Shown here: positions 5,768 to 11,632 of the stretch, piece by piece
Numbering within the stretch: the stretch's first letter is position 1
How the letters are laid out: the number at the start of each line of letters is the position of its first letter
Assembly (NCBI GenBank): GCA_005879245.1
Contig: VBLA01000177.1
Span: 1 to 11,632, forward strand
Direction: 5' to 3'
Length of the DNA: 11,632 nucleotides
Origin: Deltaproteobacteria bacterium
Lineage (GTDB): Bacteria > Desulfobacterota > Binatia > DP-6
Notes under the pieces: generated by a model
Told to the model about the DNA's origin: nothing
Databases searched by the model: none
The model's input: the letters and a program-made list of their open reading frames with translations, nothing else
Program-made: the position numbers and the translations under genes

Positions 5768-7216
5768 TCAGTCGACGCGGCGAAGCCCTTCGGCCTGCGG
5801 CTTGCCCTTCTTCGGATTGTGGCCGACGATGAAGCTCATGCGCATGCCGGGTGCGATCTCGGCACCGCTCTCCTCGCACTGGGTGATGTGGAAGAAGATG
5901 GACTGCCCGCTGTCGTAGCGAAGGAACCCGAACCCCTTACCTTCGAAGAACCGATCCACGACGCCGATCAACCGGTCGCGACCGGGCGCCTCGAGGGTGG
6001 CGTCGTCGAGGACCGCGAGGGCGGGCGGAAGCGGACGATCCGGCGGAGGTTGCGGCACCGGTTCCTGGCCTGCCGCCAACGTGGCGGCACGGGCCGCCGG
6101 CACCGGATCGTCGGGTGTGAGCCGCGCGAGCTGCTCGAGATAGCGCAGCGCATCCGGTACGCGGCCGAGCCGCTCGGCAAGGTCGGCCGCCAGCCGTAGC
6201 CCCTCGGCGAACCCACTCTCGCGCCGGCAGGCGACCGCCCGCTCCACTTGCGCGAGCGCGGCGGCCGGCCGGCCCGCGGCCATCTGGAGCCGGGCCAGTT
6301 CGAGCCGGATGAGCGGCTCCGCCGCGCGTACCCGGCGAAGGGCTTCGGTCAACGCCGACGCTGCCTGGGGCAGGTCGTGTGTCGTATGGAGGTAGAAGCG
6401 ACCGACCGCGAGGAACGCAAACGATCCCCGTGGCAGCATGCTCGCGTGGCGGTACGCCGCCTCGGCCTCCACGGGCTCGCCGCGCAGCTCGTGCACACGC
6501 CCGATTCGCTCCCAAACGTAGCTCGACCTGGTATCGAGGGCACGTGCCTCTTCGAAGGTGGCGAGAGCGGCGTCGAGGTCGCCGCGGCGGAGATGCAGCT
6601 CCCCCCGGCACGCGAGCGTGTGCTCGCCCCGGATCGCGGGGGGATTGCTGTGCTTGTCGAGCTCGCAGCAGGCGTCGAGTGCTTCGGCCGAGGCGTCGAA
6701 GTCGGCGAGGTCCCGCAGCCCGCGCGAGAGATGGAACAGCACCTGGACCTGCACCCCTCGGCCGCGCTGCTTTTGCTCGCTCGGGGCGTCGTCCCAGATC
6801 TCGCGCGCCCGGCTCAGGGCTTCCACGCTCTCGCGCGGCCGGTGCAGTTTCGCGAGGCAGTACCCCCGCCGGAAGAGGCAGAGATGGTAGGTCGGGAAGG
6901 AGCTGAGCGCTCGATCGTACCAGCGCAGTGCCTTGGTCCACTTCTTCTTCCGCTGGAAGTACCAGCCGATCGCGCAATGAAAGACGGCGGCGCGCCGCGG
7001 CGCCAGCTCGGCGCAGCGGAGGAGATAGCGCTCGACCTTGTCCTCGTTGCCGAGCATCCCGAAGGCCCGGCCGATCTCGTAGAGCAGCTCGGTCGAATTC
7101 CAGGTCTCGTCTTCGGGCGTATCATCGAGGGTGCCGTAGCGCGCAACGATCGTGTGATGCTCGCCCCGATTGGAGAGCGAGCGGACCTCAGCCAGGATGC
7201 TGACCACGTCGCTCAT
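5768..7216 (-). CDS. Tetratricopeptide-repeat protein with a C-terminal cold-shock domain
   Basis: The function is unknown. The protein has 482 residues and no signal peptide, so it is probably cytoplasmic. Residues 1 to about 395 are helical repeats of TPR type, for example YEIGRAFGMLGNEDKVERYL, KWTKALRWYDRALSSFPTY and WERIGRVHELRGEPVEAEAAY. A proline-rich linker (about 388-402) leads to a cold-shock/OB-fold domain at about 414-482, with RNP1-like KGFGFLRY (427-434) and RNP2-like SIFFHIT (439-445), which normally bind single-stranded RNA or DNA. The ATG at 7216 has GAGAGG about 6 bases upstream and matches where repeat-like sequence begins. The start shares ATGA with the end of the broken RNase HIII frame. 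The combination suggests a scaffold that brings proteins to RNA; this is inference. Confidence 0.85.
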   Translation of the reverse strand: MSDVVSILAEVRSLSNRGEHHTIVARYGTLDDTPEDETWNSTELLYEIGRAFGMLGNEDKVERYLLRCAELAPRRAAVFHCAIGWYFQRKKKWTKALRWYDRALSSFPTYHLCLFRRGYCLAKLHRPRESVEALSRAREIWDDAPSEQKQRGRGVQVQVLFHLSRGLRDLADFDASAEALDACCELDKHSNPPAIRGEHTLACRGELHLRRGDLDAALATFEEARALDTRSSYVWERIGRVHELRGEPVEAEAAYRHASMLPRGSFAFLAVGRFYLHTTHDLPQAASALTEALRRVRAAEPLIRLELARLQMAAGRPAAALAQVERAVACRRESGFAEGLRLAADLAERLGRVPDALRYLEQLARLTPDDPVPAARAATLAAGQEPVPQPPPDRPLPPALAVLDDATLEAPGRDRLIGVVDRFFEGKGFGFLRYDSGQSIFFHITQCEESGAEIAPGMRMSFIVGHNPKKGKPQAEGLRRVD

Positions 7217-7643
7217 GGTGATCCTCTCGTCACTTGCTGCGTTGTGCGGAAGCGGAGCTTGGTGACCTGGACGAGGCCGGCGGTGCCGTGTCGGTCGACG
7301 AAGAGCCGGCCGGGCGAGCAAGCGCGCTCGGGCCTGCGGGCAGCGCCGAACCGGTCCGGGCTCGCTTCCCGGCGGGCCGGGGCTTGCTCGAGCAGATTCT
7401 CGATCGTCCGCGCGTGTCCCCGGGCGAGCAGTCGGTTCAGATGGCCCATCTGTGCGTCGCGCTCATTGTAGCGCTCCGGGCCGGGGGCGACGATACGGGT
7501 AAGTACGTGGCACGGACCGCGCCCGCCAGGCCGGGGATTTAGCCCTCGACGAGCGGCCCGAAGTACTCGCCCTGGGCAGCTTCATCGACGCCGATCGCGG
7601 CGGCGGCACCGGGCGGTTCGGCCCGCTCGGGTGGCAGACGGCG
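7213..7643 (-). pseudogene. rnhC: RNase HIII remnant with two internal deletions
   Basis: RNase HIII cuts the RNA strand of RNA-DNA hybrids. Three pieces of the family survive on the minus strand. First, IGVDEAAQGEYFGPLV (ending near 7545) matches the catalytic motif GxDEsGkGDYFGPLV, but has AAQ in place of sGk, and meets a TAA at 7541-7539. Second, in another frame, PERYNERD and GHLNRLLARGHARTIENLLE, then DRFG (about 7479-7338), match PEKYNELY, NLNRLLAWGHARAIENLL and DQFGD. Third, FVDRHG and VTKLRFRTTQQV (about 7302-7233) match the C-terminus (FVEKYG, VAKLHFRTT). The blocks between them, including the AAASILAR region, are missing. The frame ends in a TGA overlapping the TPR start codon. Where the gene began upstream, next to the DUF523 stop at 7649, is unclear. 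No other gene is visible in this stretch. Confidence 0.82.
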
Positions 7644-7648
7644 CCTCC

Positions 7649-8161
7649 TCAGGGCCGACGGGACGGCTGCCCGCCGAGTGGCCTGGGCCGCATCTCCCGA
7701 ACTTCCCCATCCCCGAGTTCCGTGTCTGCTCTAACAACGAACTCGTTAGCTTTCAACAGAGCCGCGAATACCCCGACTCCGGACCGCACGTCCCCGTCCT
7801 GGTGAACGCGGGAGACGCCGCACGAGGGACTCCGGTCCTTGAGGATGGCCTCGCCGGCACCGGCTTCTCTGGCCAGCCCGAGGGCGGCCTGCGCTCCCGC
7901 CAGGAAGGCCTCCGTGCAGTCGGCTCCCGCTTGGGTCACGACGCGTCCCGCCGCGTGGAGCACGGCTGCGCCATCACCGCCGCGGAGCTCAGCGGCCGGC
8001 CGCGGTGTCCCGAGGCCGCCCAGCTCCTCGGGGCAAACGGGGAGGACCTCGCGACCACGCAGGACGGCCCGGACGATCGGGCTGTCCCTATGACCTCCGT
8101 CGTAGCGGCACCGCCGCCCGAGAAGGCAGGCCGAGACGATAACGGGAGGCTGCCGAGTCAC
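7649..8161 (-). CDS. DUF523 family protein, TudS-like desulfurase candidate
   Basis: The family (Pfam DUF523, E. coli YbbK-like) includes the 2-thiouracil desulfurase TudS, which uses a [4Fe-4S] cluster. This protein has 170 residues with SACLLGRRCRYDGG (10-23), PVCPEELGGLGTPR (41-54) and LKDRSPSCG (107-115). Cysteines 12, 43 and 114 are the likely cluster ligands. Thiouracil activity is inferred from family members only. The start is taken as the GTG at 8161 because it overlaps the purN stop as GTGA; a GTG one codon upstream (8164) is also possible. Homology ends near RADTELG (about residue 150), and the last 20 residues are an unconserved tail running towards the broken RNase HIII gene. Confidence 0.86.
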   Translation of the reverse strand: MTRQPPVIVSACLLGRRCRYDGGHRDSPIVRAVLRGREVLPVCPEELGGLGTPRPAAELRGGDGAAVLHAAGRVVTQAGADCTEAFLAGAQAALGLAREAGAGEAILKDRSPSCGVSRVHQDGDVRSGVGVFAALLKANEFVVRADTELGDGEVREMRPRPLGGQPSRRP

Positions 8162-8808
8162 CACTGGATGAGCGGGGGCGGTACCGGGGGCTCGGGACCG
8201 CGTACGACGACGCGGCGACCTTCGACCGCGAGCCGTCCCTCGGCGAAGAGCTGGATCGCCCTGGCGTAGACCTCGTGCTCGACGGCCAGGATGCGATCGC
8301 GGAGCACCGCCTCGCTGTCACCCGCGTACACGGGAACGGCGCCCTGGATGATGATCGGGCCGTGGTCCGTCTGCTCGTCGACGAAATGGACGGTCACCCC
8401 CGCGATCTTGACCCCGTAGTCGAGCGCCTGGCGCGGCGCGTGGAGCCCCGCGAAGGAAGGCAGGAGAGCGGGGTGGATGTTCATCACGCGCAGCCGAAAG
8501 GCGTCGAGCAGCACGGCGGTGATGAGCCGGTCGAAGCCGGCGAGCAGCACGAGCTCGACCTCGGCCGCGCGGAGAGCCTCGACGAGCGCCCGGTCGAAGT
8601 CTTCGCGCGTCGCGAAGTGGCGATGATCGATGACGCGAGTCGGGATTCCCGCCGCGCGGGCGCGCGTCAGGCCCGCCGCATCGGGGCGGTTCGAGATCAC
8701 GACGCGGATGGCGCAATCGAGCCGACCGGCCACGATCCGGTCGATGAGCGCCTGGAGATTGGTGCCCGCACCGGAGATCAGGATACCGGCAGCAACCACG
8801 GCGCTCAT
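8158..8808 (-). CDS. purN: Phosphoribosylglycinamide formyltransferase
   Basis: PurN transfers a formyl group from 10-formyltetrahydrofolate to GAR, the third step of purine synthesis. The protein has 216 residues, close to the E. coli enzyme. It has the phosphate-binding ILISGAGTNLQALI (9-22), VVISNRPDA (36-44), LAGFDRLI (89-96), MNIHPALLPSF (109-119), GVTVHFVDEQTDHGPII (137-153) and the PV segment at 159-160. Catalytic Asn110, His112 and Asp148 correspond to E. coli N106, H108 and D144. The ATG at 8808 directly follows an in-frame TAA, so it cannot start further upstream. The Shine-Dalgarno is weak (AGAGAG). It lies 73 bases after comF and overlaps the DUF523 start. A proline-rich C-terminal tail (PEPPVPPPL) is unusual but harmless. 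Confidence 0.95.
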   Translation of the reverse strand: MSAVVAAGILISGAGTNLQALIDRIVAGRLDCAIRVVISNRPDAAGLTRARAAGIPTRVIDHRHFATREDFDRALVEALRAAEVELVLLAGFDRLITAVLLDAFRLRVMNIHPALLPSFAGLHAPRQALDYGVKIAGVTVHFVDEQTDHGPIIIQGAVPVYAGDSEAVLRDRILAVEHEVYARAIQLFAEGRLAVEGRRVVVRGPEPPVPPPLIQW

Positions 8809-8881
8809 TTACTCTCTGCGATCGGACCCCTCAAGGGCTCGCGCCCCCTCCTTTTGGGGCAACGCCTGCGCGCGGTGCCGG

Positions 8882-9604
8882 TCACGGCGCGCGCCCGACC
8901 GTGTACACGTCGATGCGCTTCGCACCCGCCGCCACGAGCACGCGGGCGCAGGCGTCCGCCGTCGCGCCGGTGGTGAGAACATCGTCGACCAGCACGATGT
9001 GTCGGCTCTGCACCGTCGCGGGCGACGCCACCGCAAACGCATCGCGCAGGTTCCGGCGCCGTTCCGGGGCGGCCAGGCCGGGCTGCGCGCGGGTGGCCCG
9101 CCGTCGGACGAGTGCGCGCGAGGCGACTGGGAGCCCGCGGCGGCGCCCCAGTGCGCGGGCGAGGAGGAGCGCCTGGTTGAAACCTCGCTCGCGGAGTCGG
9201 TGCGGATGTAGAGGCACGGGGACGAGGAGCGCATCGCGGCCGTAGGGGTAGCGTTCGGCGAGAAGCGCCCCCAGGGTCTGCGCGACGATCCGCCGCCGGC
9301 GATACTTGAGCGCTTGGACGGCGACGGCGAGCGCGCTCGCGCCCGCGGGCGCAGGCAGGTACAATGCCGCCGCGTGGGCGGTGGTGAAGGCGGGCGGGTG
9401 CAGGGTGCATCCCGCACAGCGGATGCCGGCGGCCCGGGGGAGCGGCACGCCGCAAACACCACAGAGCGGCGGGCACGGCGGCCGCATGGTCTTGAGGCAC
9501 TGCGCGCAGAGGCTGGCAGGGTGGCCCACGCCGAGCGGCGCGTCGCACACCTCGCAGCTCGCGGGGAAGACGCAGTCGCGGAGGATCCGAAGCCAGTAGG
9601 GCAT
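8882..9604 (-). CDS. comF: ComF family phosphoribosyltransferase-like protein
   Basis: ComF proteins support DNA uptake in competent bacteria and are widespread outside them (GntX type). They join a zinc-ribbon segment to a type I phosphoribosyltransferase fold. The protein has 240 residues. The N-terminal part has cysteine pairs SCEVC (16-20), LCAQC (32-36), LCGVC (47-51) and CAGC (63-66). The C-terminal part has VPVPLHPHRLRERGFNQA, the R-A-T-R-A-Q-P segment, RRNLRDAFAV and the PRPP loop VLVDDVLTTGATA (204-216). The ATG at 9604 starts with the typical LRDCVFPASCEVC; the Shine-Dalgarno is poor. It is first in the minus-strand block ahead of purN and divergent from the small membrane protein. 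The actual substrate is unknown. Confidence 0.92.
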   Translation of the reverse strand: MPYWLRILRDCVFPASCEVCDAPLGVGHPASLCAQCLKTMRPPCPPLCGVCGVPLPRAAGIRCAGCTLHPPAFTTAHAAALYLPAPAGASALAVAVQALKYRRRRIVAQTLGALLAERYPYGRDALLVPVPLHPHRLRERGFNQALLLARALGRRRGLPVASRALVRRRATRAQPGLAAPERRRNLRDAFAVASPATVQSRHIVLVDDVLTTGATADACARVLVAAGAKRIDVYTVGRAP

Positions 9605-9680
9605 CGCCGCCGAGGGGGCGGGCCGCCGCTTTTACGCGGCCCGGAACGCTGAGGCAAGGTGGGGCGGAGGAGAGCCGACG

Positions 9681-9842
9681 ATGCGGAATTTTCTGTTCGG
9701 GCTGCTGCTCGGGGTGCTCGGGACGTACTGGTACCTGACGCAGGCCGATGTTCTCCGCGGCACGGTCGACGACTTCTGGGAGCGTGCCTCGAGCCCGCCC
9801 ATCGCTCCCCATGGCATGTCCGACTCTCGCGGGCGCCCCTGA
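9681..9842 (+). CDS. Small predicted single-pass membrane protein
   Basis: This is a 53-residue reading frame starting MRNFLFGLLLGVLGTYWYLT. A strong Shine-Dalgarno (GGAGGAGAG, about 9667-9675, within the run GCGGAGGAGAG) lies a suitable distance before the ATG at 9681. Residues 3-19 form a hydrophobic segment with glycines and a Trp-Tyr interface, followed by an amphipathic charged stretch (DVLRGTVDDFWERA) and a proline-rich tail. The likely topology is one membrane helix or an uncleaved signal anchor with a cytoplasmic or periplasmic tail. The function is unknown. It lies between divergent comF and yqeY. The clean ribosome site, the hydrophobic pattern and the lack of a better gene in this gap support it as real. 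A longer overlapping frame (9659-9856) reads as arginine-rich shadow. Confidence 0.7.
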   Translation: MRNFLFGLLLGVLGTYWYLTQADVLRGTVDDFWERASSPPIAPHGMSDSRGRP

Positions 9843-9845
9843 CCC

Positions 9846-9874
9846 TTTACAAGTAGGTGCGTTGACCCTACGTT
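9846..9874 (+). promoter_or_regulatory. Possible promoter of yqeY-greA
   Basis: TTTACA (9846-9851) and TACGTT (9869-9874) are separated by 17 bases, just after the stop of the small membrane protein. The leader would be only about 10 bases before the yqeY ATG. The -10 is weak. Confidence 0.3.
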
Positions 9875-9890
9875 AGATGGGGTGCCGGCA

Positions 9891-10337
9891 ATGACCGAGC
9901 AACAGCTCAACGCGGACCTGACCCGCGCGATGAAGGCGCGCGAGATGCCGCGGGTCTACGTCCTGCGAGGTCTGCTCACGGCGATCAAGAATCGTCGGGT
10001 CGAGCGGCGCGGCGCCGAGCTCGGCGACGCGGATCTCCTGGAGATCGTCCGTCGCGAGATCCGGCAGCGGGATGAAGCAGAGGGATTCGCTGCCAAGGCC
10101 GGCCGGCCCGAGATCGTTGCGCAGAACCGCGCCGAGCGGGCCATGCTCGAGGCGTATGTCCCGCCCCCGCTCGCGGCGGGAGAGCTCGAGCGAGCGATTC
10201 GAGACGTCGCGTCCACACCGGTGGGGCGCTCCATGGGCGCGATCATGGGGGCGCTGCGCGAACGCTTCGCGGGCCGCTTCGACGGACGTCAAGCGAGCGA
10301 GATCGCGCGCCGCGTGTTGGCCGAACCGACGACCTGA
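9891..10337 (+). CDS. yqeY: YqeY/GatB-like protein
   Basis: YqeY proteins share the tail domain of GatB, the amidotransferase subunit that handles tRNA, and are thought to contact tRNA. Their cellular role is not settled. The protein has 148 residues, the usual size. It begins MTEQQLNADLTRAMKARE, then RVYVLRGLLTAIKN, a middle helix with VRREIRQRDEA, YVPPPLAAGELE, and ends with GRSMGAIMGALRERFAGRFDGRQASEIAR, matching the family's G-x-M-G-x-x-M plus G-R-x-D-G-x-x-x-S ending. The ATG at 9891 is preferred because it gives the normal N-terminus and has GGGG 7-10 bases upstream; an in-frame GTG at 9882 is the alternative. It is followed by greA after 11 bases, the common yqeY-housekeeping arrangement. 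Confidence 0.92.
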   Translation: MTEQQLNADLTRAMKAREMPRVYVLRGLLTAIKNRRVERRGAELGDADLLEIVRREIRQRDEAEGFAAKAGRPEIVAQNRAERAMLEAYVPPPLAAGELERAIRDVASTPVGRSMGAIMGALRERFAGRFDGRQASEIARRVLAEPTT

Positions 10338-10348
10338 GCGGAGGCGGC

Positions 10349-10837
10349 ATGGAGCTTCCCGTCCTCACCCGCCTCAAGCGGGAGTTGACCGACTTGAAGC
10401 ACGAGCTCACGTTCAAGCTGCCGAAGGAGCTCGAGACGGCCCGGGCGCACGGCGATCTCTCGGAGAACGCCGAGTACGAGGCTGCCAAGAATCGGCAGGA
10501 CTTCGTGCGCTCGCGCATCGCGCAGCTCGAAGGCCGTCTGCGTGAGTTGTCGATGTACAACATCTCCTCGATCCCGAACGACGTGGTCGCCTACGGTAGC
10601 CGGGTGACGGTCGAGGATGACAGCGGGCAGGCGATCTCCTACGAGATCGTCTTCCCGGAAGAGGTGGACGCGGCCAAGGGACAGATCTCCCTCTCCTCTC
10701 CCATCGGCCGTGCGCTCATCAGCAAGACGGTCGGGGACGAGGTCGTCGTGCAGACGCCGAGCGGTAAGCGCTCCTACCAAATCATCGAGCTCGTCACCCT
10801 GCCTCAGCTCCAGGCCGCCCGCTCGGGCGAGCACTGA
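10349..10837 (+). CDS. greA: Transcription elongation factor GreA
   Basis: GreA enters the RNA polymerase secondary channel and stimulates cleavage of backtracked RNA. The protein has 162 residues, the normal length. The N-terminal coiled coil (about 5-72) has LKRELTDLKHEL, the tip motif ARAHGDLSENAEYEAAK (31-47) with Asp36 and Glu39 in the positions of E. coli D41 and E44, and a second helix with RIAQLEGRL. The C-terminal FKBP-like domain (about 80-155) has GSRVTVED, ISLSSPIGRALISKTVGDEV and TPSGKRSYQI. The ATG at 10349 has GGAGG about 5 bases upstream, right after the yqeY stop. No terminator is seen in the 18 bases separating it from the convergent galT-like gene. Confidence 0.95.
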   Translation: MELPVLTRLKRELTDLKHELTFKLPKELETARAHGDLSENAEYEAAKNRQDFVRSRIAQLEGRLRELSMYNISSIPNDVVAYGSRVTVEDDSGQAISYEIVFPEEVDAAKGQISLSSPIGRALISKTVGDEVVVQTPSGKRSYQIIELVTLPQLQAARSGEH

Positions 10838-10855
10838 ACCCGCCGCAACCGGACG

Positions 10856-11632
10856 TCAGCCCGCCGCTTTCAGCCGACGAGCGGCCTCCTCGGGTGGCAC
10901 GGGGTTCGAGAAAATACCCGTGGCCCATTCCATGCCGAGCTCGTGGCCGACCGTCGCACGAAGGCGACCGAGCGCGCCGACCATGAGCTCCGCCAGCGGG
11001 AGGAGCGCGCGGTCGGGTAGCGCACCGAAGTCGGCCGCATGCCGGAGGGGCGCGATCCACATCTCGTAGGGCCGCTCGGAGGCGAAGGGCGCGAAGACGA
11101 CGAAGTCCGGATTGCGTACGATCACCCGGGCGTCGACCTGGAGCTCTTCGGCGAGCTGGTCGCAGAAGGCGCAGCGCTCCTTCATCCGGTAGTACTCGCG
11201 GGCACCCGCCAGCTCCTCCTCGACTCGCTTCGAGACGAAGGGCGTGGCGATGACGTGGGAATGGGCGTGGACGTAGCGGCTCCAGAGGGCACTGTGATTC
11301 TTCAGCACGGCAGCGTGGCGGAAGCGGCGGTCACGGCGCAGGTCTGCGATGCGTGCGCGGTAGATTCCGAGGAGGTGCGCCATGTGTGCCGGGCTGAAGT
11401 CGGCCCAGGGGCGCGCGTGTTCCGGCGTGTCCGAAACCAGCTCGTGGGCCCCGATCGCGTTCATCTTGTCGAACATGCCGGCGCCCCGTCGTTCGAGATC
11501 CCCCTCGATCCGCAGCAGGGGCTGCTTGTCGGGGGTGACCCGAACGAGCCAGGCGCCGTCCTCGCGCACGGCGGCGATCTCCTCGGGGTTCATGGATTCG
11601 TTCCCCGGGCAGAAGGGACAGGGGCCAACGTG
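10856..11632 (-). CDS. galT: GalT-like HIT-superfamily hexose-1-phosphate uridylyltransferase, start outside the window, with an internal gap
   Basis: The family moves UMP between UDP-sugars and hexose-1-phosphates. The frame is open to the right edge and its first visible residues are HVGPCPFCPGNE, the family's zinc CxxC, so the start lies outside. Further on come NAIGAHELVSDTPEH (third zinc ligand), KNHSALWSRY, the active-site HAHSH (codons 11269-11255), KERCAFC and PYEMWIAPLRHAADF. The C-terminus is EWATGIFSNPVPPEEAARRL. Two oddities stand out. The catalytic motif is HAHSH instead of the usual HPHSQ. The segment expected before EWATG, carrying YNxxxHxxP and HWHxE, is missing with the frame kept, the junction being at about 10940-10960. 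The protein may be inactive or have another activity. It converges on greA. Confidence 0.78.
   Translation of the reverse strand, partial: HVGPCPFCPGNESMNPEEIAAVREDGAWLVRVTPDKQPLLRIEGDLERRGAGMFDKMNAIGAHELVSDTPEHARPWADFSPAHMAHLLGIYRARIADLRRDRRFRHAAVLKNHSALWSRYVHAHSHVIATPFVSKRVEEELAGAREYYRMKERCAFCDQLAEELQVDARVIVRNPDFVVFAPFASERPYEMWIAPLRHAADFGALPDRALLPLAELMVGALGRLRATVGHELGMEWATGIFSNPVPPEEAARRLKAAG

Noticed and set aside
7213..7449. A separate small hypothetical gene starting MGHLNRLLARGHA
   Set aside because: It is the middle and end of the broken RNase HIII gene; family sequence continues upstream of this ATG (PERYNERD).
8843..8860. Hairpin GCCCC-8-GGGGC between comF and purN as a terminator
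   Set aside because: The stem is only 5 bp, no T run follows on the minus strand, and purN directly downstream is probably in the same transcript.
9620..9642. Inverted repeat GGGCCGC/GCGGCCC with a 9-base loop upstream of comF
   Set aside because: The 7-bp arms are common in such G+C-rich DNA, there is no T run, and it lies between divergent genes, so a terminator is unlikely. An operator is possible but unsupported.
1..11632. CRISPR array, insertion sequence, attachment site, tRNA or rRNA
   Set aside because: No regular direct repeats, transposase motifs, cloverleaf sequences or rRNA signatures were found on reading both strands.

Overview
The window is a stretch of ordinary bacterial chromosome, very G+C-rich, with dense and mostly operonic genes and many GTG starts. 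It holds a bS20 start that reads MANHPSALKRHRQSEK, a fused gamma-alpha 2-oxoacid:ferredoxin oxidoreductase with its beta subunit, a TIGR04282 transferase and a two-CBS-domain protein. Together these suggest an uncultured deep-branching lineage such as Candidatus Rokubacteria/Methylomirabilota or a deltaproteobacteria-like phylum. That placement is an inference from family resemblance. No phage, transposon, CRISPR array or RNA gene was recognised.

Layout. At the left edge, minus strand, mazG (125-922) is followed by the first 22 codons of rpsT, which runs off the edge. Divergent from mazG on the plus strand come a glutaredoxin (1004-1270), a broken c-type cytochrome (1274-1509), a TIGR04282 transferase (1526-2167) and a two-CBS-domain protein (2245-2775). 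A minus-strand block follows. comF (8882-9604), purN, a DUF523/TudS-like gene, a broken RNase HIII gene and a tetratricopeptide/cold-shock fusion (5768-7216) lead to korA and korB, which have their own likely promoter. On the right, plus strand, a 53-residue membrane protein, yqeY and greA point towards a minus-strand galT-like gene that leaves the window.

Working groups. korA and korB share an ATGA overlap and encode one TPP/Fe-S enzyme. purN and DUF523 share a GTGA overlap. The end of the RNase HIII reading frame still shares an ATGA with the start of the TPR/cold-shock gene. yqeY and greA form a short housekeeping operon.

The most striking feature is a repeated pattern of damage. The cytochrome c lacks its middle and has a frame change. 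RNase HIII lacks two internal blocks and has substituted motif residues. The galT-like gene lacks a block near its C-terminus. korB loses its conserved tail and stop codon and stays open antisense through the CBS gene. In mazG the usual active site of the second domain is degenerate. Either this locus is decaying by internal deletions or the assembly dropped short segments; the substitutions in RNase HIII argue that at least that gene has truly decayed. The TPR/cold-shock fusion is the best candidate for an undescribed protein architecture. No clear new multi-gene system was found.
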